From positions 25,680-89,679 of the forward strand of contig CAZVGO010000006.1 in the NCBI GenBank assembly GCA_964626755.1: DNA of 64,000 bases, given 5' to 3'. A program made the position numbers and the translations under genes. The notes beneath the pieces were generated by a model, which worked only from the letters and a program-made list of their open reading frames with translations, was not told the origin of the DNA and ran no database searches. Source of the stretch: JACDAV01 sp964626755 (GTDB lineage: Bacteria > Chloroflexota > Limnocylindria > Limnocylindrales > CSP1-4). Shown piece by piece: positions 24,917-33,147 of this stretch (the stretch's first letter is position 1; every line of letters begins with the position of its first letter).

Positions 24917-25858
24917 GTGATCTCTCCCGAGGGCTCAGTCCCGGACGTCGTCATCGTCGGCGCCGCCTGCCGCGACATCGCCGCGGACGACCCTCGCGGC
25001 TGGCGTCTCGGCGGTGGCGTGTCCTACAGCGCGCTGACGACCGCGCGCCTCGGGCTCCGAACGGTGGCGCTCGTGGGTGCGGACGCGCTCGCCTCGACAG
25101 CAGAGGAGCTCGACCTCCTCCGCGAGGCCGGCGTCGAGATCCGGATCGTGCCACTCGCGCGCGGCCCGATCTTCGTGAACATCGAGCGGCCGGAGGGACG
25201 CCTCCAGCTCTCCCGCGAGCGCTCCGACCCGATCCCGGTGCTCGCCGTTCCAGAGCCCTGGCTCAACGCTCCCGGCTGGATGCTCGCGCCCGTTGCCGCG
25301 GAGCTCCCGCCGGCGTGGGCGGAGGTGCCATCCCGCGAGGCGACCGTCGCCGTCGGCTGGCAGGGCCTCATCCGGGAGCTCGTGCCCGGCGAGCCGGTCC
25401 GCCACGTTCGACCCGCGCCGACCGATATCCTCGGCCGGGCCGACATCGTCGGGATCAGCCGCGACGACGTCGACCGGGCGGTCCCGCTCGCCGACCTGTA
25501 CGCCTGCGTCAGGCGTGGCGCGACCCTCGTCCTCACCCAGGGCGATCAGGGCGGCATCGTCGCCGACGGCCTGAACGTGGACGGCTCACTCCATCTCCGT
25601 CACTACCCGGCGGTGCGGAGCCAGAAGATCGTCGACCCGACCGGCGCCGGCGACGTCTTCCTCGCTGCGCTCGCGGCCGCGCGGATCCAGCCCCGGCTCG
25701 TCGGCGGGCGGATCGGCCAGGGCTTCGACCTGCTCCTCGCGGCGGCGGCCGCGTCGCTCGTCCTCGAGGGCCCGGGCCTGCACGGTGTTCCGTCGCGCGA
25801 CGCCGTGCGCCGGCGGATGGCCGAGGGACTCGCGGCGGTCGGCGCGACCGGCGAGTAG
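24917..25858 (+). CDS. PfkB-family carbohydrate kinase
   Basis: A ribokinase-fold protein of 313 residues. The signature DPTGAGDVFLAAL contains the catalytic Asp and the anion-hole Gly-Ala-Gly; the N-terminal Gly-Gly sugar-binding strand is GGGVSYSALTTARLGL. The middle region is shorter than in ribokinase or IolC (5-dehydro-2-deoxygluconokinase), so the substrate is not assigned although the gene lies beside a sugar/inositol locus. GTG start at 24917 is the closest good candidate to the conserved first strand VVIVGAACRD. It converges on the lacI-family gene. Confidence 0.8.
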   Translation: MISPEGSVPDVVIVGAACRDIAADDPRGWRLGGGVSYSALTTARLGLRTVALVGADALASTAEELDLLREAGVEIRIVPLARGPIFVNIERPEGRLQLSRERSDPIPVLAVPEPWLNAPGWMLAPVAAELPPAWAEVPSREATVAVGWQGLIRELVPGEPVRHVRPAPTDILGRADIVGISRDDVDRAVPLADLYACVRRGATLVLTQGDQGGIVADGLNVDGSLHLRHYPAVRSQKIVDPTGAGDVFLAALAAARIQPRLVGGRIGQGFDLLLAAAAASLVLEGPGLHGVPSRDAVRRRMAEGLAAVGATGE

Positions 25859-25867
25859 GCAGAGCGG

Positions 25868-26899
25868 TCAGGCGGCGCCGGGAGGCGGACCGGTCGAGGC
25901 GCGGACGACGAGGCGAACGGGAAGGATGACCTCCGCGGTGGGACCCGCGTCCGCCGGACCGGCGCCGTTCCGCGCGACGGCCTCGGCGAGGCGCGCGACG
26001 GCCCAGCGGCCCATGTCCGCGGTGGACTGGGCGACCGTCGTGAGCGGCGGGTCGACAAACGCAGCGAGATCGACGTCGTCGAACCCGACGACGCTGACGT
26101 TGTCCGGGACGATCCGGCCTGACGCGCGCACCGCCCGGATGGCGCCGATCGCCGTGAGATCGTTGTAGGCGACGACGCCGGTCGTGTCGGGCGCTGCGCC
26201 GAGGAGCTCGCGCATCGCGCGTTCGCCGCCCGCCACGCCGGCGTCGCCCGTGGCGACAGGGATCGCACCCGCGTCGAGGCCCGCGGCTTCCAGCGCCGAG
26301 CGGACACCCTCGAGCCGGTCCGGCGCGTCGACGTTCCGGGCGGGCGCCGTGAGCGCCCCGATCCGCCGGTGACCAAGATTCACGAGATGCTGGGCGGCCA
26401 GCTTTCCGCCGGCGACGTTGTCCGAGGCGATGGACGGCAGACGGATCCCGGGCGCCGAGCAATTGACCAGCACGACCGGGAGAGGTGCGTCGTCGAGCCA
26501 TTCGCGATGACGTCCACCGAGGCTGCTCGCGGCGATGATCACGCCGTCGACCCGACGGTCGACGAGGAGGTCGAGGTACGCGCCCTCACGATCGGGATCG
26601 TCGGCGGCGTTGCAGAGGAGGATCGCGTACCCGTCGGCCCGGGCCGCGTCTTCGACCGCCCGGACGAGTTGCGGGAAGAACGGGTTCTCGATGTCCGTGA
26701 TGATGAGGCCGTAGGTCCGGGTCGTTCGCAGCTTGAGCGATCGGGCAATGCCGGAGGGCCGATAGCCGAGCACCCGGGCCGCTTCGACGACGCGCTCGCG
26801 CGTCGCCGGCCGAGCGCCGCCGATACCCGAGAGCACGCGGCTCACCGTCGCCGTCGAGACGCCTGCGCGGGCCGCAACGTCGGCGATCGTCGACGTCAT
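25868..26899 (-). CDS. LacI-family transcriptional regulator
   Basis: A 343-residue repressor: N-terminal helix-turn-helix TIADVAARAGVSTATVSRVL (about 4-23) with hinge region, then a periplasmic-binding-protein-like effector domain (TYGLIITDIENPFFPQLV, DGVIIAAS, VVGFDDVDLAAF). It is the last gene of the ribose-type ABC operon, 11 bp after the ATPase gene, so it is probably co-expressed with the transporter it controls. The palindrome GTAATCGATTAC at 35015 in the divergent iol promoter has the symmetry of LacI-family operators and is a plausible target. Confidence 0.93.
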   Translation of the reverse strand: MTSTIADVAARAGVSTATVSRVLSGIGGARPATRERVVEAARVLGYRPSGIARSLKLRTTRTYGLIITDIENPFFPQLVRAVEDAARADGYAILLCNAADDPDREGAYLDLLVDRRVDGVIIAASSLGGRHREWLDDAPLPVVLVNCSAPGIRLPSIASDNVAGGKLAAQHLVNLGHRRIGALTAPARNVDAPDRLEGVRSALEAAGLDAGAIPVATGDAGVAGGERAMRELLGAAPDTTGVVAYNDLTAIGAIRAVRASGRIVPDNVSVVGFDDVDLAAFVDPPLTTVAQSTADMGRWAVARLAEAVARNGAGPADAGPTAEVILPVRLVVRASTGPPPGAA

Positions 26900-26910
26900 C
26901 GCCGCTTCTC

Positions 26911-27810
26911 CTAGAAGTGCCTGTCCTCGCCCAGGGGCGGGGAGGTCTCCCCGACCTCGGTTGCGAGCGGGACGGTCGGGACCTCCTCGCCGCTCGCCTC
27001 GCGCCGGGCGAGCGCCTCGAGGTCGGTCTGGAGCTCCTCGAGCTCCGCTCCGCCGCCCATCAGGCGATGGAGCTCGGACGCGTTGAGCTCACCGCGCCGG
27101 TACGTTCCACCGGACCGGCCACGGGTGAGGATCGTGAACGAGTCGCCGATCGGCAGCGCGTGCTGGACGTTGTGGGTGATGAAGATCACGCCGAGCCCGC
27201 GGTTGCGAGCCGAGATCGCATGGCGCAGGACGATCGCCGATTCCTTCACCCCGAGCGCCGAGGTCGGCTCGTCGAGAATCAGCACCCGCGCCCCGAAGTA
27301 CTCGGCCCGGGCGATTGCGAGCGTCTGGCGCTCGCCGCCCGACAGCGTGCCGACGAGCTGGTCCGTATCGCGCACTTCGATGCCGATGTTCTTCATCTCC
27401 TCGCGCGCGACACGCGACGCCGTCTCGCTGTCGAACCAGCGGAACGGACCGAATCCCTTCGTCGGCTCGTTGCCGAGGAAGAAGTTCCGGCTGATGCTCA
27501 TCAGCGGCATGACCGACAGGTCCTGGTAGACCGTCGCGATCCCCGCGTCGAGCGCATCGCGTGGCGCCGTGAAGCGGACTGGCTGGCCGTCGACCGCGAG
27601 GGTGCCCGAATCCGGCTCGTGGACCCCGGACAGCATCTTGATGAGGGTCGACTTGCCGGCGCCGTTGTCGCCGAGGAGGCAGTTGACCTCGCCGGCGCGC
27701 ACGGTGAGCGAGACCTCCTCGATTGCGACGACGGCGCCGAAGTACTTCGACACGTTGCGGGCCTCGAGAAGGGGAGTGGCACTCACCGGTGCCGGGCTCG
27801 TGGCTGTCAT
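26911..27810 (-). CDS. Ribose/inositol-type ABC transporter ATPase, single domain
   Basis: ATP-binding subunit of a CUT2 (ribose/fructose/inositol) importer. Walker A is GDNGAGKST at 46-54, signature LSGGERQTLAIA, Walker B VLILDEPTSAL, and switch His in FITHNVQHAL. At 299 residues it has one nucleotide-binding domain, like FrcA, rather than the tandem RbsA form, so it would act as a homodimer. The C-terminal 50 residues are a disordered acidic tail. ATG with GGAGG upstream. Order of the operon is binding protein, permease, ATPase, lacI. Confidence 0.93.
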   Translation of the reverse strand: MTATSPAPVSATPLLEARNVSKYFGAVVAIEEVSLTVRAGEVNCLLGDNGAGKSTLIKMLSGVHEPDSGTLAVDGQPVRFTAPRDALDAGIATVYQDLSVMPLMSISRNFFLGNEPTKGFGPFRWFDSETASRVAREEMKNIGIEVRDTDQLVGTLSGGERQTLAIARAEYFGARVLILDEPTSALGVKESAIVLRHAISARNRGLGVIFITHNVQHALPIGDSFTILTRGRSGGTYRRGELNASELHRLMGGGAELEELQTDLEALARREASGEEVPTVPLATEVGETSPPLGEDRHF

Positions 27811-27824
27811 CGCGCCCTCCTCCC

Positions 27825-28895
27825 TCAGCGAAGCCCGGCGAAGCGCCGCCGGATCCAGTTGTTCAGGACGACCGCGGCCAGCAGCAAACCGCCGATCGCG
27901 ATCTTGTACCAGTCGGCATTGATCGAGGCATACACGATGCCGATGTTGGCCATGCCGAGGGCAAGGGCGCCCAGGGCGGTCCCGGTGACCGAACCGTAGC
28001 CGCCCATCAGGAGGCAGCCGCCGATGACGGCCATCGTGATCGCGGTCAGCTCGTAGCCGCCGCCGCGCTGGATGTCAGCCGACGCGAACCGCATGCTCTG
28101 ACAGGCGGCCAGGATCGACGCGGAGAACGCGGTCGAGGCGAACAGCGCGACCTTCACGCGCGCTACGGGGACTCCCAGGTTGCGGGCGGCAGTCGGAGAA
28201 CCGCCGACGCCGGCGATCCAGTTGCCGAATCGGCGCCGGCCGAGGACATACGCCCCGATCGCCGCAATGACGATCCACCAGATCACGGATGCGTTGAGGT
28301 CGGACGTTGCCTGCCCGAACTTGAGTGACAGCTTCCAATTGAAGAGCGTCGCGAAGGGGTCCGCGGCGATCACGGCAGGATCGATCCGGATGAACGTGAT
28401 GTTCGTGAGCCCGAGGACCAGGACCGACGAGAGTCCGGCGACGATGAACATCGTCGCGAGTGTGACGATGAACGACGGCAGGCCGGTCCGGACGACGATG
28501 AGGCCGTTGAGCACGCCGAGGGCGGTCGTGAGTGCCATGGCCAGGAGAATCGACACCCAGATCGGCAGGCCCCAGATCGTCGAGCCGATCCCGATCATGA
28601 TTCCGGCGAACCCGACGAGCGATCCGACCGAGAGGTCGAACTCGCCGGCGATCATGAGAAGCGCCACGGCGGTCGCGACGATCCCGACCTGGGAGGCGAC
28701 GTCGACATAGTTCAGCACGCCAGGAATCGAGAGAAACGCCGAGCTCCCGCGGAGCGTCGAGAGCAAGCTGAAGACGAGGAAAACGAAGAAGACGATCACG
28801 AGGGCGCCCGCGTCCGGCCTGCCCAGCAGGCGCTGGGCTCGCGAGGTCTTGCGCAAACGCTCGGACGCGGGGCTGGCGCCGGACGTCGCCGCCAT
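27825..28895 (-). CDS. Ribose/inositol-type ABC transporter permease
   Basis: A 356-residue inner-membrane permease of the RbsC/FrcC family with about nine to ten transmembrane helices. Family landmarks are LLMIAGEFDLSVGSLVGFAGI, NGLIVVRTGLPSFIVTLAT and GGCLLMGGYGSVTGTALGA. It follows the solute-binding gene after an 88-bp gap that contains a perfect hairpin, and precedes the ATPase gene by 14 bp. Confidence 0.93.
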   Translation of the reverse strand: MAATSGASPASERLRKTSRAQRLLGRPDAGALVIVFFVFLVFSLLSTLRGSSAFLSIPGVLNYVDVASQVGIVATAVALLMIAGEFDLSVGSLVGFAGIMIGIGSTIWGLPIWVSILLAMALTTALGVLNGLIVVRTGLPSFIVTLATMFIVAGLSSVLVLGLTNITFIRIDPAVIAADPFATLFNWKLSLKFGQATSDLNASVIWWIVIAAIGAYVLGRRRFGNWIAGVGGSPTAARNLGVPVARVKVALFASTAFSASILAACQSMRFASADIQRGGGYELTAITMAVIGGCLLMGGYGSVTGTALGALALGMANIGIVYASINADWYKIAIGGLLLAAVVLNNWIRRRFAGLR

Positions 28896-28916
28896 CGAAT
28901 CCTCCGTGAGGTCGGT

Positions 28917-28948
28917 GGAGGGGGTCGGACCGGAGTCCGACCCCCTCC
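28917..28948 (-). terminator. Perfect 14-bp intercistronic hairpin (binding protein to permease)
   Basis: Positions 28917-28930 pair without mismatch with 28935-28948 around a CGGA tetraloop, in the gap between the solute-binding gene and the permease gene. No T-run follows, so partial termination or mRNA 3'-end protection of the binding-protein message is more likely than full termination. Confidence 0.65.
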
Positions 28949-28983
28949 CGATCGCGCCGGCAGGCCGGCGCGTGATGCTCAGG

Positions 28984-29985
28984 TCAGCGCAGGCCCTTCG
29001 CCGCGAGGGCGATGACGTCGGCCGCGTTGTCCTTGGTGACGAATCCCGGGCCGGTCATGATCAGACCGGTGCCGTCGCCCGTCGGAAGGTTCCGGGTCTC
29101 TGCGTACTGCGTGAGGATCACGATGGGCAGATACCCCTGGATGAACTGCTGCTGGTCGATGGCGAAGTCCATCTGCCCGTCCTTGATCGCCGTCAGCACT
29201 TCCGGGCTGAGATCGAAGGTCGCGATGTGGATGGGCTTGCCCGAGGCGGCGACGGCGGCGAGCGCGGGGCCCGCAACGGACGGGCCGAGGGTGAGGATCC
29301 CGTCGATCGTTCCATCTTCCTGGAACGCGGCGGACATCTTGGCCTGCATGTCGGCCGGGTCGGAGATCTTGCCGGTGAGGACCTTGCCCGTGCCCTCGGC
29401 CAGGCCCATGCCCTGGAAGAAGCCGTTGCAGCGCAGGGTCAGCGCCTGGTTGCCGACCTCCTGGTTGAAGCAAACGGCATTCTTGACGCCGGCCGCCAGG
29501 AACCGCTCACCAGCTCCGAGGCCGGCCTCGAACTCGGTCTGTCCCACGTGGGCGATGATGCCGAGGGCCTTGAACACGTCGGAGCCGGAGTTCATCGAGA
29601 CGACCGGAATCCCCGCGTCGATCGCCTTCTTGATCGCCGGGCTGAGGGCGTCCGGGTTCGGGATCGAGACGACGAGGCCGCTTGGACTCTTGGCCACCGC
29701 TGCGTCGATGAGGGAGGACATGGCGGGCATGTCGCTCTCCGCCGCCGGCGCGTTGTAGTTGTAGGTGACGCCCATGTCCGCCGCTCCGGCCTTGAAGCCG
29801 TTGCGGACGACGCCCCAGAAGCCGTCGATGGCCTGGCCGTGGGTGACGACCTCGATCTTGATGCTGCTGCGCGCGACGAGCGCGCCGTCGGGGCCCTTGT
29901 CACCAGACGCCGACGGCGTGCTCGAACATGCCGCGACGACGATCATCAACCCGCCGAGGGCGGCGAGCATCCTGCGAAGTTCCAT
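28984..29985 (-). CDS. Sugar/inositol ABC transporter substrate-binding lipoprotein
   Basis: A 333-residue type I periplasmic-binding protein. The N-terminus is a lipoprotein signal (MELRRMLAALGGLMIVVAACSS) with the lipidation Cys near residue 20. The mature part has ribose-binding-like elements: GFWGVVRNGFKAGAADMGV, GIPVVSMNSGSD and IHIATFDLSPEVLTAIKDGQMDFAIDQQ. ATG at 29985 is preceded by GGAGGAGAGG, which decides the start against an upstream in-frame candidate. The adjacent inositol genes suggest inositol or a related polyol as ligand, but this is inference. Confidence 0.9.
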   Translation of the reverse strand: MELRRMLAALGGLMIVVAACSSTPSASGDKGPDGALVARSSIKIEVVTHGQAIDGFWGVVRNGFKAGAADMGVTYNYNAPAAESDMPAMSSLIDAAVAKSPSGLVVSIPNPDALSPAIKKAIDAGIPVVSMNSGSDVFKALGIIAHVGQTEFEAGLGAGERFLAAGVKNAVCFNQEVGNQALTLRCNGFFQGMGLAEGTGKVLTGKISDPADMQAKMSAAFQEDGTIDGILTLGPSVAGPALAAVAASGKPIHIATFDLSPEVLTAIKDGQMDFAIDQQQFIQGYLPIVILTQYAETRNLPTGDGTGLIMTGPGFVTKDNAADVIALAAKGLR

Positions 29986-30133
29986 CGGTTCCTCTCCTCC
30001 AAGCGGGCACGGCAGGCGCCGCGCTCCATCCTCCGTGCGGTCCACGACCGCGGTCACGTCGCGATCCCGTGGTCCGGCTCGCCCGTGACGGGGCGGCGCC
30101 GACCGGCACCTCCTTTCGCTCCGCGCGATCCTA

Positions 30134-30151
30134 CGGCGGCGCGAGCCGCCG
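30134..30151 (-). terminator. Hairpin at the end of the inositol operon
   Basis: CGGCGGC pairs with GCCGCCG across a GCGA tetraloop (stem 30134-30140 with 30145-30151). On the minus strand it lies 19 bases after the stop codon of the dehydrogenase gene and before the transporter operon. It lacks a clear T-run. Confidence 0.4.
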
Positions 30152-30169
30152 GGGAAGCGTCAAGTCGCA

Positions 30170-31168
30170 TCACGCGGGTATCTCCGCGAGTGGCACGATC
30201 CGGTGCTCCGTGAGCGCGATCGTGGCCGCCTCGGCGATCCGAACGGCCTGGACGCCGTCCCGTGCCGTGCAGGGGCTGCGAAGCTGGCCCTGCGCGACCG
30301 TCACGAAGGCGGCGAACTCGGCGCGGTACGCCGGCTCGAACCGATCGATGAAGTCCGACCAGGCTGGGCCCGCCGGCGGTGGGACGCCCGGCTCGACCGA
30401 GCGGAGGGGCGTCCGCGGCCCGAGCCCGACCGAGACGCTGTCACCCGATCCGAACAGCTCTGCGCGGATGTCGTAGCCGAGCGGATCGTGGCGGGTCGAC
30501 GTCAGGACGGCGAGCGCGCCGTCGGCCAGGCGGAGGGTGGCGACGGCCGTGTCGACGTCGCCGTATTTCGCGAAGACCGGAAACCCGCGGACGCCGCCGT
30601 CGGCATAAACCTCCTCGACCTCGCTGCCGGTGAGCCAGCGGAGGATGTCGAAGTCGTGGATCGAGAAGTCCCGGAATAGCCCGCCGGATGCCGGGATGTA
30701 CGCCTCGTGCGGGGGCTCGGGGTCATGGCCGGCGAGCCGGACGACGTACACGGTTCCGAGCTGGCCGGACTCGACCAGGCGTCGAGCCTCGCGGTAACCC
30801 TCGTCGAACCGGCGTTGGAATCCGAGCTGGAACGGGACGCCGCTCGCCTCGATCTCGGCCCTGACCGCGAGGCTGTCGGCGAGGTCGTTCGCCAGCGGCT
30901 TCTCGCAGAACGTCGGAAGGCCGCGACCGATCGCCCTGCGGATGAGCTCCGCGTGCGCGTCGGTGGCCGCGGCGATCACGACCGCGTCCGCGCCCTCGAG
31001 CGCCGCGTCGATCGACGGGGCGGCCTTCGCGCCGACCTCCGTGGCGACGGTAGCGGCACGCTCGGTGACCGCGTCCGCGAGGACGACCTCGTCGACCCCC
31101 GGCGTGGCAGTGAGCAGTCGAGCGTGGAGGCGGCCAATCCGCCCGGCTCCGATCAACGCGACCCGCAT
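30170..31168 (-). CDS. Gfo/Idh/MocA oxidoreductase, inositol 2-dehydrogenase-like (copy 1)
   Basis: NAD-dependent dehydrogenase of 332 residues, probably oxidising myo-inositol or a stereoisomer to the keto form. N-terminal Rossmann loop GAGRIGRLHA, catalytic-site Lys in FCEKPLAND, and SIHDFDILRWLTGSEVEEVYA with the substrate-contacting His-Asp. Sequence landmarks match the IolG family. It lies 18 bp downstream of a close paralogue in the same orientation, at the distal end of the operon. Confidence 0.87.
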   Translation of the reverse strand: MRVALIGAGRIGRLHARLLTATPGVDEVVLADAVTERAATVATEVGAKAAPSIDAALEGADAVVIAAATDAHAELIRRAIGRGLPTFCEKPLANDLADSLAVRAEIEASGVPFQLGFQRRFDEGYREARRLVESGQLGTVYVVRLAGHDPEPPHEAYIPASGGLFRDFSIHDFDILRWLTGSEVEEVYADGGVRGFPVFAKYGDVDTAVATLRLADGALAVLTSTRHDPLGYDIRAELFGSGDSVSVGLGPRTPLRSVEPGVPPPAGPAWSDFIDRFEPAYRAEFAAFVTVAQGQLRSPCTARDGVQAVRIAEAATIALTEHRIVPLAEIPA

Positions 31169-31186
31169 GTCTCCTCCTCCCTGACG

Positions 31187-32179
31187 TCAGTCGATCGTCG
31201 CGAGCTCGACGGCTCGACCCTCCGCGACGGACCTGGTGGCGGCTGCGGCGATCCGCATCGCCGCGAGTCCATCGCGTGCGGTGCTGAGGCTCGGGGCTTC
31301 GCCCCGGGCGACGGCCATGAAGGCCCCGAGCTCCGCCTTGTAGGCCGGTTCGAAGCGGGTCAGAAAGCTCTCCCAGCCGGCGGCCGGAGGTGGGGCATCA
31401 GGCTCGAGCGACCGGCTGGGTGTCCGGGGCCCCAGCCCCATGGACACTGCGTCACCGCTGCCCACCAGCTCCATGCGAACGTCGTAGCCGCGCGGGTTGC
31501 GGCGCGTCTGCGACAGGATGCCCAGGACTCCGTCGGCCATGGTCAGGATCGCGCCCGTCGTGTCGATGTCGCCGGTGGACTCGAAGGCGGGGAAGATCCG
31601 GTTCGCTCCGACCGCGTAGACGGTGCGCACCTCCGCGCCGGTCACGAACCGGATCGCGTCGAAGTCGTGGATGCTCGAGTCGCGGAACAACCCGCCGATC
31701 TCGGGGACATAGCTGGCATGCGGCCACTCGGCGTCGTGGGCGATGAGCCGGACGAGGTAGATCGTGCCGAGCTCGCCGGACTCGACCAGCCGTCGCGCCT
31801 CGCGGTAGGCGGGGTCGTAGCGGCGCTGGAACCCGATCTGGAAGGGGATCCCGCTCCGTTCGATCTCCGCGGCCAGGGCGATCGTGTCAGTCAGACTGCT
31901 CGCGAGCGGCTTCTCGCAGAACGTCGGCAGCCGCCGCCCGATTGCGGCCCGTATGAGCGCCGCGTGGGCATCGGTTGCTGCCGCAATGACGACCGCCTCG
32001 GCCTCGTCGAGGGCGGCCTCGATCGACGCCGCCGGCTCGGCCCCGACCTCGGCGGCAACGGTCGCGGCCCGCTCGGGCACCGCATCGGCGACCGCCAGGA
32101 CATCGACGCCTTCGGTGGTGCTCAGGATGCGGGCGTGGAGCGCTCCGATCGTGCCGGCGCCGATCAGCGCGATCCTCAC
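31187..32179 (-). CDS. iolG: Gfo/Idh/MocA oxidoreductase, inositol 2-dehydrogenase-like (copy 2)
   Basis: A 330-residue paralogue of the next gene with the same motifs (GAGTIGALHA; FCEKPLASS; SIHDFDAIRFVTG), sharing long identical blocks such as AAATDAHA and YREARRLVESG. GTG start at 32179 overlaps the stop codon of the iolE-like gene (GTGA) and has GGAGG upstream. The pair looks like a tandem duplication that may cover different inositol isomers (myo, scyllo, chiro). Confidence 0.87.
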   Translation of the reverse strand: MRIALIGAGTIGALHARILSTTEGVDVLAVADAVPERAATVAAEVGAEPAASIEAALDEAEAVVIAAATDAHAALIRAAIGRRLPTFCEKPLASSLTDTIALAAEIERSGIPFQIGFQRRYDPAYREARRLVESGELGTIYLVRLIAHDAEWPHASYVPEIGGLFRDSSIHDFDAIRFVTGAEVRTVYAVGANRIFPAFESTGDIDTTGAILTMADGVLGILSQTRRNPRGYDVRMELVGSGDAVSMGLGPRTPSRSLEPDAPPPAAGWESFLTRFEPAYKAELGAFMAVARGEAPSLSTARDGLAAMRIAAAATRSVAEGRAVELATID

Positions 32180-33147
32180 CCCGCACCTCCGGCGCCCAGC
32201 CTGCGCAACTCGGCAGCGAGCACCCGCCGCCCGATCGCGGCGCTCTCCGAGGGCGGTCCCCAGGAGCTGTCCTGCTCGACCATCAGCCAGCCTGAGTAGT
32301 CGCGTGCCGCGAGCGCGGCGAGGACTCCGCCCAGGTCGAGGCAGCCGTTGCCGAGCTCCGTGAACAGCCGCTGGCGGATCGCCGCCGCGAAGTCGGGGAG
32401 GGCCCCCTGCCGGAGCCCGTCGAGCACTTCGGGATCGACGTCCTTGAGATGGATGTGCGTCACCCGCTCCCGGTACCGCCCGAGCGCCGCGACCGGGTCC
32501 CCGCCGCCGACGATGTGGTGGCCCACGTCGAGGCACAACCCGACGCGCATCGGGTCCGTGGTGGCGGCGAGCCGCTCGACCTCGGCCGGCGTCTCGACGT
32601 ATGTCGCCGCGTGTGGGTGCCATGCGAACGAGTGGCCCCCGGCGACGGTCTCCTGGGCCAGCCGGTCGACGGTCTCGGCGAGGTTGCGCCATCCCGCGTC
32701 GGTCAGGCTCGGGGCGTCGGGATCCGCGGCCCGGCCCGCCACGGCAGACCGTTCCGCCGAGATGTCGAGCGCGGCGACGAGCACGTCGCCGCCGCCATCG
32801 TGGAGCAGGCGGAGCCGCTCGCGCGCCGCCTCGAGCGCGCCGGGCAAGGGACCGTCCGCCGCGCAGGGGAGCGACGCGTACACCTCGGCCAGGCGCAGCC
32901 CGCGGGACGCGAGGGCCTGCCGGAGCGCCGCCCCGCGGGGGAAGCCCCGGCCTTCCTGGGTGCCCTCGAAACCGGTCCGGGCGATCTCGTCGAGAACGGT
33001 TTCCGGGTCGACCTGCGGTGCGAGATCGACGAGGTCCACGTTGTTCCACAGGATCGGGACCGTGCCGATCGATGCCCGGGGCAGCGCGTCCCCGGGCCGG
33101 CGGAGCGGGTGTGGCCCGCGGGCTGTGTGGGCGGGCATCGCGCTCAC
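32176..33147 (-). CDS. iolE: IolE/MocC-like sugar-phosphate-isomerase-fold protein
   Basis: A 323-residue TIM-barrel protein of the xylose-isomerase-like AP2Ec superfamily. Motifs agree with IolE (2-keto-myo-inositol dehydratase): FAWHPHAATYVETPAEVERL, GLCLDVGHHIVGGGDPV, VTHIHLKDV, and YSGWLMVEQDSSWG, which together supply the metal-binding Glu/Asp/His ligands. GTG start at 33147 overlaps the upstream stop codon (GTGA) and has GGAGGAG eight bases upstream. Position in the cluster, next to iolG, supports the second step of inositol breakdown. Confidence 0.82.
   Translation of the reverse strand: MSAMPAHTARGPHPLRRPGDALPRASIGTVPILWNNVDLVDLAPQVDPETVLDEIARTGFEGTQEGRGFPRGAALRQALASRGLRLAEVYASLPCAADGPLPGALEAARERLRLLHDGGGDVLVAALDISAERSAVAGRAADPDAPSLTDAGWRNLAETVDRLAQETVAGGHSFAWHPHAATYVETPAEVERLAATTDPMRVGLCLDVGHHIVGGGDPVAALGRYRERVTHIHLKDVDPEVLDGLRQGALPDFAAAIRQRLFTELGNGCLDLGGVLAALAARDYSGWLMVEQDSSWGPPSESAAIGRRVLAAELRRLGAGGAG

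Noticed and set aside
24869..24978. Longer forms of both divergent genes (acidic protein and PfkB kinase) overlapping head to head
   Set aside because: The extended N-termini are of low complexity, and the internal GTG starts have better ribosome-binding sites or fit the family length better.
30001..30169. Possible riboswitch in the leader of the ribose-type binding-protein gene
   Set aside because: Only a simple hairpin is visible and it fits the end of the preceding operon; no known riboswitch consensus was recognised.
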